NCBI RefSeq assembly: GCF_030272615.1
Contig: NC_081409.1
Location: 242,359,332-242,423,331, forward strand
Direction: 5' to 3'
Origin: Cryptomeria japonica
Lineage: Eukaryota; Streptophyta; Pinopsida; Cupressales; Cupressaceae
Length of the DNA stretch: 64,000 nt
Made by a program: the position numbers and the translations under genes. Within the stretch, counting starts at the first letter, position 1. Each line of letters starts with the position of its first letter. The notes beneath the pieces are model-generated. The model made no database searches, was not told the origin of the DNA, and saw only the letters and a list, made by a program, of their open reading frames with translations. This document shows, in pieces, positions 34,621-45,940 of this stretch.

Positions 34621-37092
34621 ATGGTTGAAACTCGTTCCCAAAAATCTAGGAGAGAAACTAAAGAGTCTCAAGAGTCCGCAAACATGAGTTCTTATGAGTA
34701 TGACAATGATATCCTTTTCAATTCTGATCATACTACATTACCTGACATGGATGCCTATAGAAACATTCCAAATGTTGAGAACATGGACACTACAAACAAC
34801 AATGCTACACACAATGATGATATGGACAACTTTTCAGTACATTCAGTAGATGTGGAAGAATCCATTATGAATCCCCATTTCAATCGATTGGTTGAAGAAA
34901 TAATGAGGAGGGATAGACAATACTTCTTACAAATGATGGCACAAAGTGGAGCCAAGATACCTCATGATTTTGACATGTCTCAAATAATGGAAAAATGACC
35001 TTTGCAACAACCTCACTCCAACATGGATCAAAGGAGACCTAATAGTGGAGGCAATAGAGGACCACATATGGTTCCTGAATCACCATCATCTTTGTTTCAA
35101 AAACCAGAGGTCCCACATACACATGGTCAAACATATGATACTCACCTTCGCAGACCATTATGGAAGTCTTATGCAGAAAGATATGCTCAATCACATACCA
35201 ATGCTAAGGATCAACCACCAAAGCAATTGGATATTCAAAGGCATGCTCAAAATTTGGACACAAGGAAACCCCATGTCAAATTTGGGGGTAACACATTAGA
35301 ACACGACATGCCTGTGGAGTATGGTATACATGGACAAAATAGATATGGCGTTCCTCAACATGAATCTATACCAAGTGGTCCATATATGCAGCATCACTAT
35401 AGACCTCCTCCATATGAACATGTGTATGATCAATATCATCCATATATGCAACATGCTTCTCCTCCAATTGGTGCCTCAAACATGGGGTATGGTCCAAGAA
35501 GTCGATCTCCACCTAAGAGCAATTTGGAGCAACAAATCAGGGACTTACAAAAGAAAATGGAGGACATAAATACACCGAAGCCAACATACACAATGAGAGA
35601 CATATGTCCTTATCCATTTGACAAGAGCATTCCAATGCCTCCTTTTCCTACACACTTTGTGATGCCTAAGTTTGATAAGTATAGAGGAAAAGGGGATCCT
35701 AAGGCACACATAAGACAATTTTTCACAGCTTGCATTGAGGTAGCTTCAGAAGAGACATATTTGATGAGATTATTCCCACAAAGCCTAGGTGATCAAGCTA
35801 TGGAATGGTTCTCCCAACTCCCACCTGGTATTAAGTCATGGGTTGACTTAACAGAGGCATTTATTCAACATTTCTCCTACAATATAGAGACAGACATATC
35901 AGTCACTAATTTATGCAACACCAAGCAAAAAGAGGGAGAATCTTTTGCATCATTCTTACAAAGATGGAGAAATCTAGCTAGCATATGCTCTTGTGAAATT
36001 CCACAAAAACAAATGGTAGAAATGTTCACCCAAAACGTTAACAAAGAGATTGGTTATGACTAAAGGAAAGCTTGTTTGTCCACCTTCAAGGACGTCATTG
36101 AAAAAGGCTTAGCGACAGAAAAGGTCCTAATTGAACAAGGAATCATTAGGATATTCAAGGAAAACAAAGATGACTTTAAGGGAAAAGACAAGCTGAGATT
36201 TTGGAACAAAAACAAGAACACAGTCAATGATGGTGTTGTTGATGCCAATACAGTGTGACCCAAATTCATCTTTTCGGGATCAAGTTCTACAAACAATCAA
36301 GTGAATACTCAAACAACTTCCAGATCACGAAGGAAGTACACCCCATTGGGAGAACCACTTGAGTCAGTTTTCAAACAGCAAGTGGCAAACAAGGTGATCA
36401 CTATTCCAAATTTTCCTCCATATGAACCAAAGGTCAAACCAAATTGGTGGAATGATGATGAGTATTGTGAATTTCATAAGAGAAAGGGTCATAAGACAGG
36501 AAATTGTCATCGACTGAAGAACATCATACAAGATCTCATTGATAGGGGTGACATTGAAATTGAGGGACACTCATCCAATCAAGAACATGAGATGTTTAAG
36601 GAACCATTCCCAAAACATGACAAGGGAAAAGCTAAAGCCACAGAGGATCAAACCAACTATACCAAAGCATCCTACAACTATGATTCAACTATCAATCACA
36701 TCTCGATGGACAATTACGTCTCTACCATTATCATCAAGGACAAAAACCCTGAGAATCCTACCCAGAGACCCAATATTGTCCTAAAAGGTGTTGGATCTTC
36801 TTCCGAACCTACCTCTGAATGTCATGTCACAACTCGTCGAGGTAAAATCACTTTGCAAGGTGCTCCAACTAAAAACACTGCCTCCTCATCAACCAAACCT
36901 GAGTATGACCTTGTAGAACAGTTAGGGAAGACACCCGCGCTCATCTCCATCCTTGAGCTCTTACACATATCCCTCACTCATAAGGCCATTCTTGACAAAA
37001 CCTTGAGAGACACCGTCATTCCTATTGATTTGAACATGGACCAGTTTCAAGCCATGGTGGGATACCTTTCTGTTCCACACTCACATTCATAG
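34621..37092 (+). pseudogene. E2 gag, interrupted by stops
   Basis: One frame from ATG 34621 encodes the capsid precursor. Seen: a hydrophilic N terminus (MVETRSQKSRRE), a Gln/Pro/His-rich linker, a retrotransposon gag domain at about 35660-36060 (MPKFDKYRGKGDPKAHIRQF, then MEWFSQLPPGIKSW and FLQRWRNLAS), and a Tat-type zinc knuckle CEFHKRKGHKTGNC near 36465-36508. In-frame stops at 34996 (TGA), 36061 (TAA) and 36256 (TGA) break it, and TAG at 37090 ends this frame where the reading shifts by +1 into protease. No full-length gag can be made without readthrough. The protein would assemble virus-like particles in the cytoplasm. Confidence 0.9.
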
Positions 37093-38465
37093 AAGCTGAT
37101 GACGCCTCCATAAGTCAACCACATAATGCACCTTTACACATCGAAGCCTTCCTACACAAACATCGAATAAAATGAGTCCTGATAGATGGAGGAGCAGGTC
37201 TAAACATTTGTACATTGAGCACTATTAAACAATTGAGATATTCAGACGAAGCTGTGAATGCTACAAACAAAACTACCATCAAAGCATATGATGATGAAGA
37301 GCATTCATCCAAAGGCACAGTCACCTTACCTCTCAAAGTTGGGCCAGTTACAAAGGATGTGGTTTGTCAAGTCCTAGACCTGGATCTCACATACAACATA
37401 TTGCTAGGACATCCTTGGATTCATGAGATGAGCATAGTACCATCTACATATCATCGATGTATCAAGTTTCCACACAATGGAGTTGAAGTGACCGTCAAAG
37501 CGGATCCAAATCCATTCATATATTGCAACAATCTACAACCTCAATCAGAAATAACAATCCCAGTCAATCGCGAAGTTGTTCCTTCATCGGCATATGTGGA
37601 TCCTGAATCCTTAAAAGCTTCTACATCAAAACAGGCAAAGATCAAAGAAAAGTTCAAGTTTAAAGATATGGGATGTGGTGAGTATATCTTTCATGTTGAT
37701 CAACTCCCACTATCTCCTAAGGTATTCAATTGACATGAACAATCTATAAACAATTTGAAAGGAATTGGGTGTGAACCACCTAGTGTTGTGGCTACTAAGT
37801 CTGAATGCAAATCTCCTCTAGTGGTGCAAGCACCTCTTGGTATCAATAGTCCTAAGAGTGGTTCCAGCAAAGAATCTATTGATCATATCACCAGCCCTCT
37901 TGATAACTCACATAGCCTCACCATATCATCCACTCATTCCATTTCCACTCCACTTCCAGACTTGGATCAACAAGAATTACAAAAGCTCTTACTCATTGGG
38001 TATCAAAAATCAAGCTATGAAAAGAAAAATATAAAAGTAAAAAATAAAGAAAATTCCTTTAGTCCAAATCAAAATCAAAAGCTATTGGACTCTGCAAAAA
38101 TCAAAGTCAAGGATAAAAATCCTATGAAGGAAAAAGAGCAAGAGATGATCTCTCCTAATATAAAAATAACTGGGGGCAAAAGTTCTAAAATTTCAAGTCA
38201 AAAAGCATACTTGTTGATCCTAAGTCTCCATCATGCTATCCTACTTTCACTTCTTTTCACAATCATAAGCCTTCATCACTCATCCACTTGTTCCGCACAT
38301 CCTTCCCCTTTTGGCGATACATCATGGACCTTTAATGGAGCTTCCTCGAAGGACTTTGTTATCAGGGATGCCCAAACTTCTTCAGGTGACACGCATATGG
38401 GCCTACGTAGTCCACACACTAGTAATTCTATCTCAGTTCCTTTATCAAGGAAGACAGTCACTTGA
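37075..38465 (+). pseudogene. E2 protease and linker
   Basis: The frame shifts by one relative to gag. Seen: protease active site VLIDGGAGLNIC (37176-37211), preceded in frame by a TGA at 37173; flap and second half with DLTYNILLGHPWIHEM (37384-37431) closely matching E1 43-150; then, after a TGA at 37734, a Ser/Lys-rich linker to about 38200. From about 38205 to 38465 the sequence has no counterpart I can see in E1 pol. RT should follow here and does not. Confidence 0.85.
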
Positions 38466-38729
38466 GCTACACATCATTCAGTCAAAGAACAATGCAGCTA
38501 CAATCATAAAGTCAAGCCTCGCACATTTGAGGTAGGCGACTTAGTTCTCAGAGAAAATCCCAAAAATCAGCAAGATAGAGAGAAGAAGGGCAAGTTTGAA
38601 CCAAATTGGCTTGGTCCTTACATCATTACAGCAGCATATGGATCTGGGGCATATCAGCTCTCAACTACAGAAGGTGAACCTTTGGAGGATCCTATCAACA
38701 GCATGCACCTTCGCAAGTTTTACACATAG
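38466..38729 (+). pseudogene. E2 integrase C-terminal tail
   Basis: The segment with RTFEVGDLVLRENPKNQ, FEPNWLGPYI, YGSGAYQL and ending KFYT* (TAG 38727) aligns residue by residue with the end of E1 pol (10944-11165). It is the C-terminal DNA-binding region of integrase. The catalytic core is missing, so this fragment marks the right edge of an internal pol deletion, near 38495. Confidence 0.9.
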
Positions 38730-38750
38730 CTCTTCAGAGTATCCTAATTC

Positions 38751-38835
38751 AAAAAATACAAAAAAATCAAAAATTTCAAAAATACAAAAAAATCAAAAAT
38801 TTCAAAAATACAAAAAAATCAAAAAATTTAAAAGT
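38751..38835 (+). repeat. 26-bp A-rich tandem repeat downstream of E2 pol
   Basis: About three copies of AAAAATACAAAAAAATCAAA plus AATTTC. It sits at the same place relative to the pol stop as the 30-bp repeat in E1. Confidence 0.9.
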
Positions 38836-40532
38836 ACAAAAAAAATTATAAAACAAAAAAAATCGTTACTTGGTGAAAATCTGGCAAACAGGCGCCTTGT
38901 GACACAAAAAACATTGAAAAATCGAAAAAAATAAAGAGAAATAATTTCGTCCAACGGTGAAAACCACTTTGGTGGCACCCTGGGCAAGTACCATGGTGAA
39001 AACTGGGTCACCAGCGCCATGCATAGGGACATTGCACCTCCCTCCTTTAGGATTCTCTTTCATCCTTTCACTTTGCACACACTCACGACCAATTCATCCA
39101 TAATAAATTTACCCATTCCCATCATGGCTTGTTATTGATCTACCCAAGATTGGTTAGCCATTCATAATAAATCTCTCTTTTCACCTCCATTTCCATCCAT
39201 AATAAATCAGATCCTATCTATGGCTAAGGCAAATCCTACGTCTAGTGATGGGTGTGGAACTGAGAACATCACATGTTTCGAGGAGTACAGTTTCTTCCAG
39301 CTTCCTTCAGTCTATCCGTGCACAATCCGCAATAAAGTTCCATCTTCTTCGCAATAAAGTATTAGTTTCATGGATTCAGTCAGTTTTAGATGAGACACAG
39401 CAGCAACAATGGGCTTCAACAAATTAAATCTTTCAACAGACTCAGACAACATTATGGTTCAGTGCTATCTATCCTTTATATGAAAATAAACATTGTGACC
39501 ACAATCAAATAAGACTTATACAAGTGACAAGAGACACTAAACTTGAGGACTATAGTGGATGTTGGTGTCGAGTCTTGGTTTTCTTTTGATTTCATCTTTT
39601 TTTTTGGTGACATGTCTTTTAGCTTTTTCGGGATGTCTCTGACTAGAGATTCTATACCCAGGATGTCTTTGACTAGAAAGGCGAGGATGGGGTATCGTCA
39701 CCTATTTGTATTTGCTGTCTGTGGATTGTCTCTTAGTAATGCTATGACATAATGCTATGACTTGTCCAAGGATATGAGGACATTGTGAGTCTAGTATGAA
39801 CTGGGGCATTCCTTGTTTGTGTCTGTCTTATCTCCATGCAAATAGGTACAATGAATTTCTGGGTCGAACATATGCCTCGATTGTCATAACCTATTTTTCC
39901 ATAATAAAGCTCAATGATGATAACGCACAAGAAGCTCTTTCACTTTCATATCTTCTATCTTCCATCCCCCTTTCTTGATTGACTTCCATCATCCTTCTCG
40001 AGTCCGCGTAGCCTGCTATCACATGACTGAGTATAATGACACACCAAAAACATTTGCATTTCATGAAGTTGCACCTGCATTACCACATATAAGCATTTCA
40101 TACATACATATAGATATCACAACTGCATCACATCCTGCACACAACACCTGTTAGCACAATTTACATTTGCATTGTCATATTCATCCACATTTCATACATT
40201 CACATTTACATCATGCATACACATATAAAACATAAAAGAACAAAAAAAAAAATATTGCATTGCATCATATACATATTTGCATCCATATCATAAGCATCAC
40301 ATAAGAACATCTCATCACATAGGTACACATGCATATAGTTGCCGCAGAGATGAATCATCTCATATATATATAAAGTGTCATGATACAATGATGTCAAAAA
40401 AATCATATGGCTACAATCACCTGCAAGTGTCTACATCATCATACAAAATGGTACAAAACTGATACAGAGGAACCCACTGATCACTCCTACCAGCATCGCC
40501 ACTAGTGCTAATCCTGTCCGTGTCATGGTATC
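38836..40532 (+). other. E2 3' non-coding region
   Basis: No supported gene. The first part (38940-39020) is homologous to E1 11275-11350. 40030-40460 is CAT/ACAT-rich low-complexity sequence, the counterpart of E1 12690-13650. Confidence 0.7.
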
Positions 40533-40889
40533 TCATGCCACATGTCCAGCCCTCATCTCCAATCCTGGGTCCTGGAACACTCGTCTCAGGGCCTCCCTGT
40601 CTCCATCTCGATCATAGGGAATCAGCTCCCCATCGATCGGTATCCTCAGGATCCTATATACATCCTCTAGGGTGACTGTCATCTCACCCATCAGCAAATG
40701 AAAAGTGCAAGTCTCGGAGTGCCACCTCTCCGCCAGTGCAGTCAGCAGTCCCATGTTCGCCCGAAACTCAGGCACATACAGAATAAATTGCAATCCCATA
40801 ACCTCAATGGTAGCCCTGTCCTTGAATATCAGCTCAAGTCGCAACCTCTGAGTCGATGGGAATCTCTCCCGTGACTCTAGCATAGGCAA
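40533..40889 (-). pseudogene. Antisense PMD remnant in E2
   Basis: This minus-strand frame covers only the N-terminal part of a plant mobile domain. Seen: RERFPSTQRLRLELIF, FRANMGLLTALAERWHSETC, then TFHLLMGEMTVTLEDVYRIL and IPIDGELIPYD. It matches E1 15740-15480 closely and ends at a TGA (40533-40535) about 100 codons in. The remaining roughly 540 codons present in E1 (including the VPERVLRQFG motif and coiled coil) are absent. The first ATG in frame is at 40883; codons just upstream also read PMD-like until a TAG near 40900. It is a truncated, probably non-functional gene, but the open part has no internal stop. Confidence 0.85.
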
Positions 40890-40931
40890 ATACTCCTACA
40901 GTCAAGCAAATCAATCATCTCAGTCCTAGTG

Positions 40932-41141
40932 ACACTCAATGTTCATCACAAAGTGTTGCTTCTATCCTAGTGGTACTCCCTATTCATCACAAAGTACTAC
41001 GTGTTTGGCACTCCTTGTTCATCACAAAGTGCTGCTCACATTTGCACTCACTGTTCATCACAAAGTGCTGCTCATATTTTAGTACTCCCTGTTCATCACA
41101 AAGTACTATATCTTGGTACTCACTGTTCATCACAAAGTGCC
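40932..41141 (-). repeat. Array of six 25-nt covarying hairpin units upstream of the E2 PMD frame
   Basis: Units at 40932-40956, 40973-40997, 41008-41032, 41044-41068, 41082-41106 and 41116-41140 share the core TGTTCATCACAAAGT (one substitution in unit 2). Flanking 5-bp arms change together: ACACT/AGTGT, GTACT/AGTAC, GCACT/AGTGC (twice), GTACT/AGTAC, and GTACT/AGTGC (one G-T wobble). Each unit is exactly 25 nt with a 15-nt loop that itself can pair TGT/ACA. Unit starts are 34-41 bp apart. The strand given is that of the adjacent PMD frame. Confidence 0.9.
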
Positions 41142-41149
41142 TTGATCTA

Positions 41150-41345
41150 TCCTATCCTAGGGCCTCTGCTGGAGTGAATCCTCTTGACTAGTTTCCTAAT
41201 TGGCAACGTATGTTCTATCACAGAATTGTCAATCTTAGCCCTATTTGCAATCCTAGTCTTCCCTAGAGGACCTGCTTAAGTGTATCCTCTCAACAGCTTA
41301 TCCAATCGATAGCGTATGTTCATCACAGAACTGCCGATTTGACCT
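41150..41345 (-). repeat. Two longer hairpin repeats of the same core
   Basis: A roughly 105-110-bp segment occurs twice (about 41163-41235 and 41268-41340). Both contain CGTATGTTC(T)ATCACAGAA flanked by pairing arms: 41198-41234 (ATTG/CAAT) and 41304-41338 (AATCG/CGATT). The core is the same TGTTCATCACA seen in the six-unit array. Confidence 0.75.
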
Positions 41346-41369
41346 AGAAGACACAAATTCACATTTTTG

Positions 41370-41642
41370 ACACAAACGTGCTTTCCTGACATAAACGCGC
41401 TTGAAGACTGCATAAACGTGCCTGTTTTACACAGACGCGCCTGAAACACACAGACGTGCCTATGCTCTGCACAGACGCACTTGGGAGACACAAACGTGCC
41501 TTCTTGGCATAGACGCGCCTACACATCATAGACGCGGCCGCATTTTACACAGACGCGTTTTTCAACATAGACGTGCCTGGCACAAACACAGACGCGCCTC
41601 GCGAGCATAGACGCACCTGGCACCAACGCAGATGCGCCTGGG
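41370..41642 (-). repeat. GACGCGCCT-motif array (E2)
   Basis: About 14 copies of CAYARACGCGCCTG-like words (variants ACGTGCCT, ACGCGCTT, ACGCACCT, ATGCGCCT) are spaced about 17-25 bp apart. It occupies the position of the AGCGCT array of E1: between the antisense PMD gene and the 3' LTR. The spacers are not related to one another. Confidence 0.85.
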
Positions 41643-42144
41643 CGTTTGTGACATTTTTTTGGACCCTATTCTAAGCGTATTTATTACCCTATCTAGCATG
41701 CATTAATGACAACAATAAATGCAACAAAGTACAAGGAGGTTTTGTGGTACTTACCGGCTCTCCTGCCTCTGCTGGCCTTTGGAATCAGTGAATGCAGTCG
41801 AATCTATGAACAAAGGCCATCGTTGTTGACTGTTGCTGCTCTATTCTCGCTCTGCACTCTGATCTCTTGGATGTGTCGATGACAATGAGGATGTATTTCC
41901 CTCGTGGTCTATCTTATAGACTGCCCTAGCCCTCGTTTCCCGAGTCAGTCTTCATTATCTTGTGACTCTGTCACACTATCCGGTCAGTCCATTCTAGCCT
42001 CTCTTTCTTATCAAGAGATTGTCTACAATCTTTTCAGACATTTTCATCCAATCTCTCGAGGGGGCATATCATTCCCATCCTGGGGCAACTCTGTATCAAT
42101 TCATCTTATATTCTTTGAAACAACGCGACAAGCCGCATTGTCTC
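41643..42144. other. E2 3' end spacer
   Basis: No gene is seen. It ends with ATCTCTCGAGGGGGCATA and GAAACAACGCGACAAGCCGCA, conserved with E1. Confidence 0.7.
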
Positions 42145-42158
42145 AAAGAGGGGCAAAA
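42145..42158 (+). other. E2 polypurine tract
   Basis: AAAGAGGGGCAAAA abuts the TG of the 3' LTR. Confidence 0.9.
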
Positions 42159-42938
42159 TGTAGACACCCAAAATTGTCTAGTTTAATTAAATAAATATTT
42201 TATTTATTTAATTATCTAAGCTTAATTCTTCTATTAATTAAATAAATCTTTATTTATTTAATTAATTCATTTATCCTCTTCTAGCCTTATTTCTCATTTA
42301 AATAAATACATTTATTTATTTAAATTATCATTTTCCTAAATTAAATAAATATTTTATTTATTTAATTATCCCACTTCTTCTATTAATTAAATAAATCTTT
42401 ATTTATTTAATTAATTCATTAGCCTTTTCTACCCATGACACATGTCATTCATCTCTTAATTCATACACTACCCACCCCTTTCATTATTTTATTATTTCTT
42501 TTACCTACCCTCTAATCATAGCCGACCTCCTTTTACACCTCTCAATCTTATCCCTCCATTTCATATAGTGTCTTCTATATAAGGAGATGCTTCCTTCATT
42601 ATCAAACCCTAATCGTTCTATGCATTCTAATCATTTTTATGCAATTGACTACACTACGATCCTACTTGCAATCACATTCCGTTCTTTGTTGAGCTCTTGT
42701 GCACATAAAATCTGAGAGCAAATATATCAAGCAAGATCAATGGAGATAGGAAGAATGGAGATCAAAACCCTATTGGACATGTGAAGGTATAATCTTTGTG
42801 ATTTCATTTGATTTGCATTGTCTTAGGTAATCTTCATATGTTATGGTGGATCTTTGTTGTTGTTAGGCTGGGTTTTGTGGTTGAATTCATTTAGCCTTTC
42901 AATATTGTTATTATTGTTATCCATTTTCACCATATGCA
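42159..42938 (+). repeat. E2 3' LTR
   Basis: 780 bp, TGTAGACACC...CATATGCA. Compared with the 5' LTR I count 9 C/T and 2 A/G differences, no transversion, and one single-base indel. TATATAAG lies at 42576-42583. TSD ATTAT follows at 42939-42943. Confidence 0.96.
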
Positions 42939-42943
42939 ATTAT

Positions 42944-45127
42944 ATATTATTAATTTATTACTGATATAAAAACAATACCTATTCCATTATGTAGAGCTTT
43001 GAATCACCTTTCCAACACCTATAAAAAATAAAAATTTTGATAACATAAAAGTTATGCCCATTTTACTAAAATATGTTTTTTTAGGCTTTTCAAAATAGAT
43101 TCATTTTTGAAATGGATATCCATTTTGGAAACATAAAAAAAAAGTTGAGGAAACATATATCAATTTTTGACATTTAAAAAGTAGATATTCGTTTTTCACT
43201 TGGGATTGCTTTGGTATTGGGCTTAGATGTGCTAAACTTGGAAAGTCAGATAAAAAAAGTGTTTGGAAGTCTTCCTTGGTTTTCTAGACTTTGCCCATGT
43301 GGTTGATGACTTTTTTAGTCCAAATTTGATCAAAGGAAAAGGGTTTATTAGGAAAATTGTTATCTTTCCACCAATATAAATTATTCCTTATTTTGAATTT
43401 AATAAATAATAATGATTGATTTTCTACATGCATTATGACTAAAGTCTTGATTGATAGGCTAATTGATAAACATCTATAACTTTCAAATGGTTTTACATTT
43501 TGTGATTCCAAAAGATGCATCACATTCTATGCTTTGCTTACTATAGAATTAAAAAAATTGAATTTCATAAAGTTTTGACCAAGTTATGGTGGTCAAACAT
43601 ATGATTTTTATATTTTTAAAAAGTTCTAGTAAAAAATTCATAACTATTTATTTACTTGGAAAACAATTACAAAAATATTTGCGACACATTTGGGAATGTA
43701 TCCTCTACTTATATTCAATTTTTTTTTTAAATATATATTATGTTTTGCTTGTACTTAGGTTGGTCAGACATACCCTTGCTTTTTATCTTTTCCTTGAAAA
43801 TTTAGTACTATTGCATTGAAATTTTAAATTTTTACCAAATAGATTTTTTTTTTCACAAAAGAACTAGTAGCTTAGAAACTACATTCAATTTTCTACAAAT
43901 TTCATTCTTACATATTTTTAAAATTATGTTGATAACATATTCAAATTTTCATGTCAAGTTGCCTAATTCTATTTTTCTAAATTGTTATCCCCACTTAAGT
44001 GCCTAGTTTGGCCCCTCATGATCCTGCACATACCATAGTATTATATTATTAGATCATTTAATAATGCTAATATTAATATATTTAATATATAAACCTTATT
44101 ATTATATTAGAATATTATTATATATTTAATAATAATGTTTAGTACCAATAGTATTAATATAATATAATGATATATAATTATCTAGGGTCATAATAATCTT
44201 TAGATTATTAACTAATTATATCTCCATCTTTTATTCTAACACTAATTCAATCTTATATATACCCTTATTTAATGATATATAATATATTATATATAACCCT
44301 AGTTGAACCCTAATGTTAATATGTGCACATAATAGTTCCTAAACATAGAAAAATTGATTCAACGCCAATTGACTGGTCTTCACAGGCAATTAAAATGTGA
44401 AAGGTAAGGTTATGCATTAGGCATTTTGAGATATCCATTCGTACTCGCTTTGAAAGAGAGGAACTCAAATATTAGGTTGTGTAAGGTCTAGATCCATTGC
44501 AAGAGCTTGCATAGTACTTAAGAGAACACATAGCACATGCATACGGTTTGATGACATTATATGGATGTAAATATTTTAGGTCATTTTTTTGCACAACCCA
44601 ATGTGGAGGCTTTGGAATTTACTATTCTCAACAATGTAGAGACATAAACATTGACACTCACTTGTGTAGCAAAGAATGCCAAATTTTTAGTAATGTCATG
44701 GACTCTTGCCCACCTCAACCTCTGATTTACATCAACTTTAGGCTTTTATTCCAAAATCACTAGCTAAAATTTGTGTCTAATGATGGAGTGTCTTGGGTTA
44801 CCATTCAAGACCAACAATTGCCATCAAGAATGAGGTACCCATAGGAAGTAATCAATTAATCAAGAAAGCAAATATGATAATACAGATAGAGAGATAGAAT
44901 TGTGAATTAAATCACTCAATTGGGGAGAAAGGAACATGAGAAGAAAGCAAAAGAATAATGTTTTTTTATTTAGTTGGGATAGGGCTCTAGCACTCAAAAT
45001 GGAAGGTATCATGGTTGAGGTGAATTCTCCACCTTTGAGGCCCTACTTACTTGAAGACCTAGATAGAAAAATATTGTATAATTGTTCTATCTAAGTCTTC
45101 AAGTAAAATTATAACATTATTAATTGT
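42944..45127. other. AT-rich intergenic DNA
   Basis: Right flank of E2. Long A/T runs (notably 44030-44300) and no supported coding sequence, LTR edge or RNA gene. Confidence 0.6.
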
Positions 45128-45940
45128 TATTGGCTCTATAAAATTAAATATGATGCCCAAGGAAACATTGATAAATATAAAGACAAATCAGTGGCTAAAG
45201 GTTTTTCTCAACAAGGTAAATAATATGATGAAATATTCACACTTGTAGCAAAAATGTGCACTATTTGTTTACTTCTTGCACTAACTACCCAAAATCGATG
45301 GGAAATTCACCAAATGGATGTTAAAAATGTATTCTTGAATGGTGATTTAAAAGAACAAATATACATGCATAAACCTCAAGGTTTTGTTCAAAAAAATAAA
45401 GAAAAGTATGTTTGTAAACTCAAAAAATCACTATATGGACTTAAGCAACCCACAGGGAATGGCCTTTCAAATTAAATAACTTCTTTCAAAACCTAGGTTT
45501 CTCCAATTGTAATTCTGACAATGATTTCATTTTCAAATTTTAAAATAATCATATAGCTATCGTTGTAGTATATGTAGATGACCTACTCATCACAAGAAGT
45601 ATTTCATCCTTAATATTTATATTCAAGAAAAAACTAAATCTTACCTTTGAAATGACTGACTTAGGCCTTCATTGTTTCTTGAGAATGTTCATTTTTCCAA
45701 ATCACCATTCAATTAATATATCTCAAGAAAAATATGCCCAAAAATTTATTTCAAAGTTCAATACAATTGATTGCAAACCATACATTACCCCTATTGAGGC
45801 TGGTATTAAACTTGAGCCTCATCCTCTTTTTGAAAAGTTTGACTCCACTCTTTATCGATAATTAATTTGAAGCCTAATTTATCTATCTAATCCTCACCTT
45901 GACATTTCTTATGTAGTTGGTGTTGCATATTGATTCATGC
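45128..45940 (+). pseudogene. Degenerate copia RT fragment
   Basis: Seen: AKGFSQQG near 45195, [20 protein letters not shown] (45308-45367), [12 protein letters not shown] (45418-45453), VVYVDDLLIT near 45567-45596 and FEMTDLGLHCFLRM near 45645. These are the successive RT blocks of a Ty1/copia polyprotein. Stops and at least one frameshift (frames differ between 45254 and 45652) make it dead. RNase H and everything upstream of RT are missing. Confidence 0.9.

Larger units (their letters stand above)
31303..42938 (+). mobile_element. Complete Tat-lineage Ty3/gypsy element lacking the pol core (E2)
   Basis: This 11,636-bp element has 781/780-bp LTRs, PBS, long leader with 304-bp tandem repeats, gag, protease, a linker, the integrase C-terminal tail, a long 3' region with an antisense PMD remnant, motif arrays, a polypurine tract and a 5-bp TSD. 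RT, both RNases H and the integrase core, about 3 kb in the E1 layout, are absent, so it is non-autonomous. LTRs differ by 11 transitions and one 1-bp indel (about 1.4%), so insertion is relatively recent. It would need enzymes in trans from an intact relative. Confidence 0.95.

Noticed and set aside
41370-41642. Regularly spaced short repeats resembling a CRISPR array
   Set aside because: Repeat units are short and variable, spacers are unequal, there is no cas gene, and the context is a plant retrotransposon.
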